43,517 nucleotides of DNA from an uncultured Candidatus Melainabacteria bacterium. Its GTDB lineage: Bacteria > Cyanobacteriota > Vampirovibrionia > Gastranaerophilales > Gastranaerophilaceae. Both the position numbers and the translations under genes were made by a program. Below, in pieces: positions 17,272-27,300 of the stretch; position 1 is the stretch's first letter, and each line of letters starts with the position of its first letter. Below the pieces are notes generated by a model. That model was not told the DNA's origin, ran no database searches, and was given only the letters and a program-made list of their open reading frames with translations. The stretch spans positions 1-43,517 of the forward strand of contig CAKUTX010000012.1 in assembly GCA_934692485.1 (NCBI GenBank), read 5' to 3'.

Positions 17272-20200
17272 ATGCTACAGGAAGCTTCAAGAGCTATAAA
17301 TTCAGCGTTTAATAATAGTTTTATAAAAAAATTAAGCCAATATCTTCACGATTGCGTTCGAGAAGAAGTAAAAAGTTCTACTTTTAGAAACCTAAAGGGA
17401 GATAAGGATAATAAGTGGATTTTTCTAAAAGGAGAAGAACAGCTTTTTTCTTCTGCGGCTGAATATATTTCACTTGAAGGTAGCAACCCGAAACTTACTG
17501 AACTTATGATTCAGAGCGATTTAGGGCAAAAAGATAAATATTTGATTTACGGGTATTTATTTTTGGTTGGCAAAAGCTCAAAAACAAAAAAACACAACGA
17601 ATTTTTGACTCCGCTTCTTTATATGCCATGCAAACTTGAGAGAAATGGTGTTAACATAAATTGTTTTCCGTTGGATGAGGTTTTATCGCTTAACACAGGT
17701 GCTCTCGCTGCATTAATGCGAAAAAATGATGATGAAGATGAAGTAGATTTGCTCCTAGAGGGGATTTTGGATGTTATTCCTGATTTGCCGATTACCCAAG
17801 AAAAACTCGATATATTTTTAACAACTTTGAAATCTCTTGTGCCAGAAATTGAAATTGCGACAAATGTTGATGACTACAAAGAAGATGATAATGTTTCAAA
17901 ATCAAAAGATTTTTATAAAGAAAAAATTGATGGAGAAAATGTAGATGAAATTATTGAAGAAGAAGTTGAGCAAGAAAAACAAAAAGTAAAACTTGAAAAA
18001 ATTGCCGTAACTAATCAATGTGCTATCATATTGACAAAACGTCCGTCTGTAACAGCAGGCGTGTTGCACGAGCTTACTCAAATTGCAGAAAAACCATCTG
18101 GTATATACAGAGAAACCGCCCTTAGCATAATAAATGAAGAATACGCGCAAAGCAAAGAAAAATCAGCCCCACTCAAAGATATGAATAAAATTACGGATTT
18201 TTATCCGATTACTCCGTTGTCATTGAGTGATAGTCAACTCCAAGTTGTGAAAAATATTGACAACAGCAAATTTGTTGCAGTTCAAGGACCTCCAGGAACA
18301 GGAAAATCTCAAACTATAGTAAACCTCGTTGCTCATTTGGTAGCTAACGGAAAAACTGTTCTTGTAGCATCACGTATGGATAAGGCTGTTGATGTTGTAG
18401 CAGAACGATTAAACGATTTAGGAGCAAGCCATATGGCGCTTAGAGCCGGTCGTTTAAATTATCAAAGACAGCTCAGCGAAGAATTAAATAATTTGCTTTC
18501 CCAAAATAATAGCGACTTGGATGATAATGTTGAAGATATTTTGCTTGTTGATACCAAAGATATGAAAGACCACCTCGACATGCTAAAAAACATGGAGAAT
18601 AAGTCCGAAACAATTATCAGACTAGAAAAAGACTGGCATGATAAATTGCTTGAGGTTGAAGAACAAGAAAAAATTCTTGGTAAAAAAGAGTTTATTAAAA
18701 AAAGCTTGAAAAAAAGCGAAATAGACATTGTTTCAGGTATCATAAAAGTTCTTGAACACAATATGGAAAAAGTTGGATTTATTTCAAAAATTGCTAATTT
18801 TACCAGTCTTGGTCAATTGAAAAAAATTCTTAACTTGAAAGATTTTGATGTAAATTACGAAAATTTAGGCAAATTAAAACAGGAATTAAGTTTTGCAAAT
18901 ATGGAATGGGCTTTGAGAAAAATTGAAGCTGATATTCAAAAAACGGGCAATCTTCATATGCTTTCTGAACAAATCAGAACAATGAAGCGCAAACAAAAAT
19001 CTCTTGCGACAAATATTTTGAAAAACAAGCGTAGAGAGGCTTTGAAGGAACTTTTGCGAGATGAAAACAAACGCAGAAGATTGAAGGTTCACGCAAAATC
19101 GCTTGTAACAAATCGAAAACGACTTCAAACAAGTATTTTGGAAGAAGAAGATTTTAAACCGCTTTTGGAAGCTTTTCCATGCTGGTGTGTAACGACTTAT
19201 GCCGTATCGGATTCACTTCCGCTAAAACCTGGGATGTTTGATGTTGCTATTATTGATGAGGCTTCTCAGTGTGATATTGCAAGTTGTTTCCCAATCCTGT
19301 TTAGGGCAAAAAGAGCTGTTATTGTTGGCGATGACAAGCAACTTCCGCATTTGTCTTTCTTAGAAAAAGCCAAAGAACAATCTTTCTTGAGCCAGTACGG
19401 AATTCCTGATAAATATCAATTAATGTGGCGCTTTAGAACAAATTCAATGTTTGATTTGGCTGATTATTATTCGATGAATTCAGTAATGCTTGATGAACAT
19501 TTTAGAAGCCTTCCTCCAATTATTAATTTTTCTAACCACGAGTTTTATAACGATAGAATTCGCGTTATGAGAAAAGACAAGCCCGAAGAAAATGTTCTTG
19601 AACTTGTCGAAGTTATGGATGGTAAGGTTGATTTTGATGCGACAAGAAATTTACCTGAAATTGAAGCGCTTGTGAAAAGGTTGCATGAAATAATTATTGA
19701 AGATGAACGAACAAATCCTGAAAACCCTGTTTCTGTCGGAATAATTTCACCTTTCAGGGCGCAGGTTGAACAATTGAAGATTTCTGTTTCAAAAGTTTTG
19801 TCTGATTATATGATAAAGAAACACCAGATAGAAATTGGTACAGCACATACATTTCAGGGTGATGAACGTGATATTATGATGATTTCTTGGGCTGTTGCGG
19901 ATAATAGTTATACGCAAAGTTTGATGTTCATGCAAAAACCAAATTTGTTTAATGTTGCGATTACTCGTGGTAGAAATAAGGTTATAAACTTTGTTTCTCG
20001 TAATCCAAGAGAGTTGCCAGAAGGTCATTTCAGAAATTATGTGTCCTATATGCAAAATTATCAAGACCGTAAACAGGCTGTGCTTTCAGGCGAAATCGAT
20101 GAAAATATTTATAAAAATTCTTTTGAACGAGAAGTTGCTGAAAAAATTAGAGAACTTGAACATAAAGTTGTTGCAGGGGCTGATATTGCCGGCTTAAGCG

Positions 20201-20391
20201 TTGATTTGCTTGTAGATGATAAATTTGTTGTCGAAATTGACGGGGTAGAAGATAAGATTAAATCTCATATCTCTAATATGAAAAAGCAAGCTATCATTGA
20301 ACGTTCAGGCTATAAGGTTAAACGAATAACTTATCGAGAATGGCAATATTCACCAAAAGCATGCTTAGACCGAATTTTGATTGAAGAATAG
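17272..20391 (+). CDS. UPF1/DNA2-like SF1 helicase with C-terminal nuclease
   Basis: 1039 residues from the ATG at 17272 (AAGGAG 6 bases before). Helicase motifs in order: Q-like SDSQLQVVKNI; Walker A GPPGTGKS (339-346); a long coiled-coil insertion (about 420-640); Walker B DEAS (662-665); motif III GDDKQLPHLSF; motif IV LDEHFRSLPP; motif V GTAHTFQGDERD; motif VI NVAITRGRNKV. The tail after about residue 940 resembles DUF559/Vsr-type PD-(D/E)XK nucleases: FEREVAEKI, Asp978 in SVDLLVDD, Glu988-x-Asp990 in VEIDG, then QAIIERSGYKVKRITY. Such proteins unwind and cut DNA or RNA; relatives occur in both repair and phage defence. No defence partner genes are adjacent. Confidence 0.87.
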   Translation: MLQEASRAINSAFNNSFIKKLSQYLHDCVREEVKSSTFRNLKGDKDNKWIFLKGEEQLFSSAAEYISLEGSNPKLTELMIQSDLGQKDKYLIYGYLFLVGKSSKTKKHNEFLTPLLYMPCKLERNGVNINCFPLDEVLSLNTGALAALMRKNDDEDEVDLLLEGILDVIPDLPITQEKLDIFLTTLKSLVPEIEIATNVDDYKEDDNVSKSKDFYKEKIDGENVDEIIEEEVEQEKQKVKLEKIAVTNQCAIILTKRPSVTAGVLHELTQIAEKPSGIYRETALSIINEEYAQSKEKSAPLKDMNKITDFYPITPLSLSDSQLQVVKNIDNSKFVAVQGPPGTGKSQTIVNLVAHLVANGKTVLVASRMDKAVDVVAERLNDLGASHMALRAGRLNYQRQLSEELNNLLSQNNSDLDDNVEDILLVDTKDMKDHLDMLKNMENKSETIIRLEKDWHDKLLEVEEQEKILGKKEFIKKSLKKSEIDIVSGIIKVLEHNMEKVGFISKIANFTSLGQLKKILNLKDFDVNYENLGKLKQELSFANMEWALRKIEADIQKTGNLHMLSEQIRTMKRKQKSLATNILKNKRREALKELLRDENKRRRLKVHAKSLVTNRKRLQTSILEEEDFKPLLEAFPCWCVTTYAVSDSLPLKPGMFDVAIIDEASQCDIASCFPILFRAKRAVIVGDDKQLPHLSFLEKAKEQSFLSQYGIPDKYQLMWRFRTNSMFDLADYYSMNSVMLDEHFRSLPPIINFSNHEFYNDRIRVMRKDKPEENVLELVEVMDGKVDFDATRNLPEIEALVKRLHEIIIEDERTNPENPVSVGIISPFRAQVEQLKISVSKVLSDYMIKKHQIEIGTAHTFQGDERDIMMISWAVADNSYTQSLMFMQKPNLFNVAITRGRNKVINFVSRNPRELPEGHFRNYVSYMQNYQDRKQAVLSGEIDENIYKNSFEREVAEKIRELEHKVVAGADIAGLSVDLLVDDKFVVEIDGVEDKIKSHISNMKKQAIIERSGYKVKRITYREWQYSPKACLDRILIEE

Positions 20392-20398
20392 AACTTAA

Positions 20399-21118
20399 TT
20401 AAAATTTAAACTTGGTAGAAAAATTTAGCTGAGAACGAGTAGGGGCAGAAGTTTCCGAGTAAATTTGACTTGCGCCGATGTCAAAATTCATTCTATCATC
20501 TTTGAATGGTTTCAGTGAGAATACTAATTCGCTTTTCTTGTTTTTGTCCAAAAAACTTGTTGAATAAATATTTTGTATAGAAGCGTGGCTGTTTAGCTTG
20601 TATTCTGGAGTGAAAGATAAAGTTCCTTTCCCTTTTTGGTCTAATGATGAAAAGGAATTACTTTTGTATGATGTGTTGAAAGAAAAATTATTTTTTTGGT
20701 ATTTGGAAAAAAGTGTACTGGTTTGTGTCATTGCGTTTGGGGCAAAAGAGCTGTCATACTTTGTTCCAAGTGTAAAATTTCCGTGTTGCTTTTGGTTTGT
20801 AAAAGAGGTTGTTTTTGTTGAATATGGGTTGAAATCAGCATATTTGTAAACGTTTTGCGGAGAAATATTTTTGTCTTGTTCTGTGGTTAAATCGTATTTT
20901 TTATTAGAAAATTTCTTTAGCTTCTTTTCCGGAATTTTTGGATTTAGATTTAGAAAAACATCATCTTGAGATGTTTCTGTTACATTGTCTTCTGGCTGGT
21001 AAATCATGCCAAAATCCTCTGTTTTAGGCTCGTCAGGAGTTGCGACCGAAGTTTCTTCCGCCTTTGCCGGTAGAAAAATAAGATACATTAAAAAAACTGT
21101 AAGTAGGGCTTTTTTCAT
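20399..21118 (-). CDS. Exported outer-membrane-like beta protein
   Basis: 239 residues from the ATG at 21118 (GGAG 7 bases before). A good signal peptide (MKKALLTVFLMYLIFLPAKA) is followed by a Pro/Asp/Glu-rich linker (about 20-90), then about eight alternating beta strands rich in Ser, Thr, Phe and Tyr ending NFSTKFKF. The final Phe and strand pattern suggest an outer-membrane barrel or autotransporter-like domain. Family not recognised. An extended -10 (TG-T-TATAAT, 21135-21140) lies upstream. It is convergent with the helicase gene. Confidence 0.68.
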   Translation of the reverse strand: MKKALLTVFLMYLIFLPAKAEETSVATPDEPKTEDFGMIYQPEDNVTETSQDDVFLNLNPKIPEKKLKKFSNKKYDLTTEQDKNISPQNVYKYADFNPYSTKTTSFTNQKQHGNFTLGTKYDSSFAPNAMTQTSTLFSKYQKNNFSFNTSYKSNSFSSLDQKGKGTLSFTPEYKLNSHASIQNIYSTSFLDKNKKSELVFSLKPFKDDRMNFDIGASQIYSETSAPTRSQLNFSTKFKF

Positions 21119-21442
21119 AATTTTCTCCAAAGACATTATAACACGTGAATTGGATTTCTTTTTTCGTAATTGTAAAAAAATGTAACGTGTTTTTAAAATA
21201 TTCTAAAGTTTTCAATCAAATGTTCCGATAATACCTATGTGTGTACTTGTTGGAGAAAAATCTGATGGGTGTACGAAGGAAATATTTATTACATATATAA
21301 AAAGTATGTATAAAATATTTAAAAATATTAAGAATTGTAACATAACAAAAACCTCTACAGTTCAGTAAAATCAATAGTTTAGCAAAAAAAAAGCATGAAT
21401 AACCAAAACATGGCGCAATTTTGAGTTAAAAAATGTTTTTAC
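21119..21442. promoter_or_regulatory. Intergenic region between divergent genes
   Basis: 324 bases with no gene seen. It carries the extended -10 for the minus-strand beta protein and an AT-rich element ATATATAAAAAGTATGTATA (21293-21312) resembling ones at 10254-10271 and 16058-16076. No clear Shine-Dalgarno precedes the 930-residue gene. Confidence 0.4.
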
Positions 21443-24235
21443 ATGAGCATAGAGAAGTATAAAATCAGTGAACAATTTTCGCATGCCGAAGATTGCCAAG
21501 AAAGGATTAATACCATGTGTGCAAATGAAGTATCAGGATTAGGACAATCAAGAACAACTTTTACCCCTGAGGAACAGGCAGAATTGAAGGCTCGTTTAGA
21601 AGGCGCAAAAACTCAAGCGGAACGATCCAATATATTTACATCATATGCAAAAGAAGTTGGCGTTGTTGTTAATGTTGGCACAGATGCTGAGGTTGGTGCA
21701 CCTCAGGACAGGCCTGTAACTGGCACAGTGGTAGAAAAAAATTCACCACAAAAAGGTAATATAAAAACAACATCAACAACGACAACAAAGTTGCCGAATG
21801 ATTTATATGAAGATGGCAAAGTTTCTGTTGCATTAGGAAATGCTCTTAAAGACGTTGCAGTTATTAGCCAAGATGGAACTGTTACGTTAAAGTCTGGTAT
21901 AACAGAAGCTGATTTTAAAAATGCTTTACAAAAGTATTTGAATAATAATTCTAAAAGTTCAACTTTACCGGCAGAAGTTTCTTTTCCAGAAGGGACTGAT
22001 GAAAAGTGGAAACAACATTTAGTAACCGAGGGAGCGTTGAAAAAATCTGAAAAAGGAGATTCTACTCCGAGTTATGTTGTTGCAAATGCTGATAAATTAA
22101 ATGAATTGACAACAAAAATAGATGAAGAATCAGGTTCGACTAAAGAAACTAAAAATATAGATTTGGATTTTACAACAACAACTTACACTGAAGCTGATAA
22201 TGTTAAAGTGCCAAATGGTTTAGCTCATAATAGAAAAGCAAGAAATGAGTTAAAAGAAAAATATGAAGAAAAATTAAAAGATTGGGCACAAGAAAATCCT
22301 GAATTGCGTGATGAGGCTTTAGCTAATATGAAGTACGGCAAGCAAGTTGATAAACGTATGGCTAAAATGAGAAAAGGTAAAAATGGATTACAGACGCCAA
22401 ACGAAATTTGTAAAAAATATTTTGACGATTATGCTTCACAAGAAGAGAAAATTATGTATAAAACAGTACAGCAAGAAATATTAAAAATGAAACCTGCTGA
22501 GCTTGTAAATCTTTATAATAAGAATGTAGATATATATAATGCTCAAAAAGGAGAAAGAGAAAAAGATTTACCAAAATTATCTGAAGAAGATTTTAAGTCA
22601 ATTGCTGGTGATAAATATTCTCAGGCTAAAGTAAATCAAAATATTGTTGCAATTACACCGTTGATGTTGGCAAATAGTATTAATGCAACACCTGATGCAT
22701 TGTTGAGAAAAATGGCTATTAAGGAAGTCTTGGCGGATAGGACTAAAGGTTATTTACCTGATGAAGCCAAACAGATAATCGAAGATGATGAAAGATATTT
22801 TATTAAACATATGGCAGACCGAGAAGTTCAAGCTAAAGTAACCGAACAAAATGTAAAAAATACAACTGCCCATTGGAATAAAGCTAGCAGAAAAGCGGCT
22901 GAAGCCGGCAGTTCTAATCCGGAGGCAATTCATACAGATATTGGAAAAAATGGGCAAAAATTTGTAAAAGCTTACCCGGCACAATTTGGTGACCGAATTC
23001 ATGATAATGGACTCCTTAGAGAAGGTGTAGATTATGATTTTTCTGATACCGTAACTGATCCTATAACAAATAAAACTGTTACTGCATATTACAAATTTAA
23101 CAGTGAAAAATGGGATGCATACTGGGATATGGCCGCAGATACAAGAGAAAATGTTTTGCGATACGCTAAAGATAATCACTTAACACTAAAAGAGGCTCGC
23201 GCTCAAATGTTGGAAAGAAATGGCGGTTTTGATGCTCGAGGCAGACGTTTAAGTGCAGAAAGTGTTCTTGGTAATGACAATGGCAAAACTGGTTATAATG
23301 AAGTAAGAAAATATCGTAATTTAGCAAAAACTACTAGTCGTCCTGTCGATAAAGATCGTACAAATTGGAAGAAAGCAGGCCATGTATTTGGTAATGTTAC
23401 ATCTGGTGCAGCTATTCCTTTTGTATCTAGTATGTTGGGCGATTTGCTTACTGAATATGCTACAATTTTTGTTAAAGTTGGCGGTGAAACGTACACTGTT
23501 TATGGACAAGGCAGTGGTTCATATACTGTAGACGAAACAAAATGGGTTACAACAACAGATCATTATATTGATAAATATGGCTCAACAGATATTACGCACA
23601 ATACTCCTGTAAATTTCCATAAAAAGGGAACTGTAAATGTTGAGACAAAGACTCCGTTTACAACTCCACGCGATAATAAAAAAGTAAATAACAACCTAGA
23701 AACAGCTACTGGTGCTGCAGTTATAGGAGGTGCTGTTGGATTGCTTCATGGTATAGCTTCAATGGCAAAAATTCAAGACCAGGGAACATATTGGGATGGT
23801 GTTATTAATCTTGACAAAGAACCTGTTGAGACAGTAACTCAGACTAGAAGTACTGTTCAGATGACTACTGAAAGACCTTTTGAAGTCCGTCAGGGAGAAT
23901 ATAGCACTGAAAAAGAAGTAGATAAATATAAAGCTATTACTTATCGAGGACCTGAAGCTTATAGTGGAATGTATACAACATCAGATGGTAAGCCAGTTGA
24001 TCCAAGATTGTTTGCTAAAGCTTATAAAAAAGCTACAGGATGTAATACTATGACGAAGAGCTTTTTCTATGCAATTCCTGAATTGGAAATTAATGGAATT
24101 AAATTTGTACTTAAAGATGATGCTGATAACGAATACAAAAAAATCAAAATTGGAATTCGTGGAACAGTTTCGGACAAAGCAATTAATACTCCAAAAACCG
24201 GCGAAGTTCATAGAGGCAAAGTAAGACGAGGCTAA
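21443..24235 (+). CDS. Large protein of unknown function with two short hydrophobic segments
   Basis: 930 residues, no signal peptide and no recognised domain. The first 220 residues are Thr/Ser/Lys-rich and low in complexity. About 260-600 is charged and helical (NRKARNELKEKYEEKLKDWA, DRTKGYLPDEAKQIIEDDER). Two Gly/Ala-rich hydrophobic segments follow (about 650-672, SGAAIPFVSSMLGDLL; about 753-776, TGAAVIGGAVGLLHGIASMA) with a beta-rich stretch between. The tail is basic. The paired glycine-rich hydrophobic segments recall membrane-inserting effectors or phage structural proteins, but no motif proves either. The adhesin gene begins 119 bases downstream, so joint expression is possible. Confidence 0.6.
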   Translation: MSIEKYKISEQFSHAEDCQERINTMCANEVSGLGQSRTTFTPEEQAELKARLEGAKTQAERSNIFTSYAKEVGVVVNVGTDAEVGAPQDRPVTGTVVEKNSPQKGNIKTTSTTTTKLPNDLYEDGKVSVALGNALKDVAVISQDGTVTLKSGITEADFKNALQKYLNNNSKSSTLPAEVSFPEGTDEKWKQHLVTEGALKKSEKGDSTPSYVVANADKLNELTTKIDEESGSTKETKNIDLDFTTTTYTEADNVKVPNGLAHNRKARNELKEKYEEKLKDWAQENPELRDEALANMKYGKQVDKRMAKMRKGKNGLQTPNEICKKYFDDYASQEEKIMYKTVQQEILKMKPAELVNLYNKNVDIYNAQKGEREKDLPKLSEEDFKSIAGDKYSQAKVNQNIVAITPLMLANSINATPDALLRKMAIKEVLADRTKGYLPDEAKQIIEDDERYFIKHMADREVQAKVTEQNVKNTTAHWNKASRKAAEAGSSNPEAIHTDIGKNGQKFVKAYPAQFGDRIHDNGLLREGVDYDFSDTVTDPITNKTVTAYYKFNSEKWDAYWDMAADTRENVLRYAKDNHLTLKEARAQMLERNGGFDARGRRLSAESVLGNDNGKTGYNEVRKYRNLAKTTSRPVDKDRTNWKKAGHVFGNVTSGAAIPFVSSMLGDLLTEYATIFVKVGGETYTVYGQGSGSYTVDETKWVTTTDHYIDKYGSTDITHNTPVNFHKKGTVNVETKTPFTTPRDNKKVNNNLETATGAAVIGGAVGLLHGIASMAKIQDQGTYWDGVINLDKEPVETVTQTRSTVQMTTERPFEVRQGEYSTEKEVDKYKAITYRGPEAYSGMYTTSDGKPVDPRLFAKAYKKATGCNTMTKSFFYAIPELEINGIKFVLKDDADNEYKKIKIGIRGTVSDKAINTPKTGEVHRGKVRRG

Positions 24236-24354
24236 TATAAATTTTTGTAAACATTTATATAAAAATAGTAAAGATTTTGGCAGAAAAATCGTTAATATAC
24301 ATGTAATGTAAGTGTTTACGTGCAGAAGAAAAAGAAAATCGAGGTTCGCTGAAG

Positions 24355-27300
24355 ATGAAAACATCTGGAATAAATAAAAAAAGAGTGATTGCATTTATGT
24401 TAAGCATGTTGCTTGTTATGCAACAGTCATTAACATATCAGGTTTTGGCAGCTTCAGTTATTACAAATGCTGATGGAACTCCAATTAATCCAAGTAACGG
24501 GAATACATGGAATATAGCTCCAGATGCAGTAAATGGAGATGTTGGTTTTAAACAATTTGACAAACTTGAATTAGGACAGGGTGACGTTCTTAATTTTATA
24601 TATAATTATATTACACAAAAAGGATATGATGTTAGTTGGAATGAATCTAATAAAACTCACTCTGTTACATTAAAAGGTCCAAATGATGGGAATATTAGTA
24701 CTTTTATTAATTTAATTAATAATGGTGTAAAAATAGACGGTATTGTTAATGCTATACAAAATGGAGCATTAAAAAACGACGGGAATTTGGTATTTATATC
24801 GCCAGGGGGCATGGTTGTTGGTGCTTCCGGTGTTTTGAATGTCGGAAATCTTTCTGTAATATCTCCAACACCGGATTCATATAAAAAGCTAACAGATTAT
24901 ATGAAGTTACCAACTGCACAACCAAAACAAATACAAAGTATTACAATTACAGAAAATAATCCTCCAACTGAAGGCAAATATACTCCAAATATTACTTATA
25001 ATGATGATGCTGTTACAGTGCTGACAGACAAAACTTTTGACGCTTCTACATTGACTGATGGAGCCGGAAACACATTGAGTCTTGGCGGTGGTGCTATTAA
25101 TATTAACGGTAAAGTTGCTGCTCGTGGAAATATTGATATTCAGGGCGGAACTATTGCAAACAATGGACTTTTGATTGCAGGGCTTGGCAATTTTTATACA
25201 AGCAAAGAAGATGTTGCCAAAGGCACTAATGCATTGTTTAATGCACTTGTTAATGATAACATGACGACTGGCAATACATTTGTTGCAAACAACGGTAACA
25301 TTTCAATCAAATCTGTTACCGGTACTTCTGTCGGAAATGGTGCTGCTATCAAGAATTATGGCAAAGGAAGTATTACAATTGACAACTCTGGAGCTGACGG
25401 TATTTCTATTGCTGGTGAAGTTTCAAACCCTAACGGTGCGACAACAATTACTAACACAAACGGCGGATTGTTGGTTGATACAACAGGTTTGATTAAATCA
25501 GGTGTTGGAACAGCTGAGTCTACTTTGTTAGTTTCTAATACAGGTGCAGGTGGTATGAATATCAAAGGTTTGGTTGATGTTAACCACGGAACTAAAACTA
25601 ATACAGTTAATTTTGTAAACAAAAATTCTAACATGTCTATTGGTTCAACTGGTATAAATAACAACATCACTTCTAATGCTGATGTTAATATTGCTGTTAC
25701 TGATGGAAACTTGTTGAACAATGGTGTTACAAATACTTTGATTTATACATCTAATGGTGCTGATTTGAATGCAAATGTTACAAACGGCGCAATTGGCGAA
25801 GAAGTTGGGCCTTGTGACGGTGGAATTTGCACAGGTATCGGACCTGATGGCAGAGATTTGACAAAATCAGTTAACACATCTATTGATGGAGTTATTACAG
25901 CTACAAGTACAAAAGGTGCAAATGCTTCTTTAATTAACATGGCTAGTTTGAACAAAGATATGCATGTTAACCAAATTAAGGCAGATGGCAGAGTAATCTT
26001 GTTGGCAGATGATTCTACAAAAGGTGCTAATCCATATAGCATTGTTAACAGAACAAAAGATTCTACAAACAAAACTCCTAACGTTGAAGGTACAGGCATT
26101 TCTCTAATCGCAAGCGGTAATGTCGGTGAAGATTCTACTGCATTGACATTCAGACAAAATGGTTATGAATACAACCCTAACAGAGATAACGCGCAACTCC
26201 CTCACAAAATTGATAATATTAACAAAACAGGTAACGGTGTTGACATCTTAGCTATTAAAAATATTAATGTTAAAGGACTTGATGCAAAAGATGGAACTAA
26301 ACTTGATACTAATGCTTGCGCAATTATTTCAAGAGAAGGCAATGTTAACGCTGAATTCTCAGGTAACGTTTATGTTAGAGAAACAACTGCGAATAAAAAG
26401 TTAAACTTGACAACTCGTGGTAAAAATATGTATATTGACCATTTGGGCGAAGTTCCTACATATGGTGAAGATTACTACGGGCAAAACACAAATATTCACC
26501 CTGAAAGAGCAAAATTAGTTGCACTTGATTTGGGTACAAAATGGATTGAAAGTGAAAATCCTGAATACAAAAGTGCCGCAGATTCAACAATCGTAGTTAA
26601 AAATGGTACTTTGAAAGGTAACGGCAACAAACGTCCTTCAGGTGATCAAGACTTGATGATGGTTGCAGATAATGCTTATGCTGGCGGTTACTACTTCAAT
26701 ATGGGTAAACACAGAGATTCTAATGCAGGTGGCAAATCTACAGTAGTTAAAGATGCTACAACAAATACTTTGAAAAACGCAAATGATGCTGATACTCCAA
26801 TTTCTATCAGAACAAAAGCAGTTAGACCAGAAGATGTTACTGTAATCGGCCAAAATAAAGATGACAGAAACTACTATTATGGTGGCAGTGAGCAGGGTTC
26901 TGATGATGGATATGATGGAGTTACAAACCCTGACGATAACGGAACGGAAAAAGATGATGATAACTTAGTTGTTCCAAAAGATGACGACCAAGGTGATACA
27001 GATAACGATACCGATACAGATACTGACACAGATATTGATACTGATACAGACCTAGACTCTGATACCGATACAGACTTGGATAACGATACCGATACAGATT
27101 TAGATACGGACACAGACACAGATACAGACAACGATACAGACAATGATACCGATACAGATATGGACACAGATGCTGACTCAGATACTGATACCGATACCGA
27201 CACTGATACTGATACAGACCTAGACTCTGATACTGATACAGATTTGGATAACGATACAGATACAGATATGGACGCAGATTCTGATACAGATACTGACAAC

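Noticed and set aside
17207..17290. Longer start for the tRNA nucleotidyltransferase
   Set aside because: The extra 28 residues do not resemble the family and would overlap the divergent helicase promoter and start.
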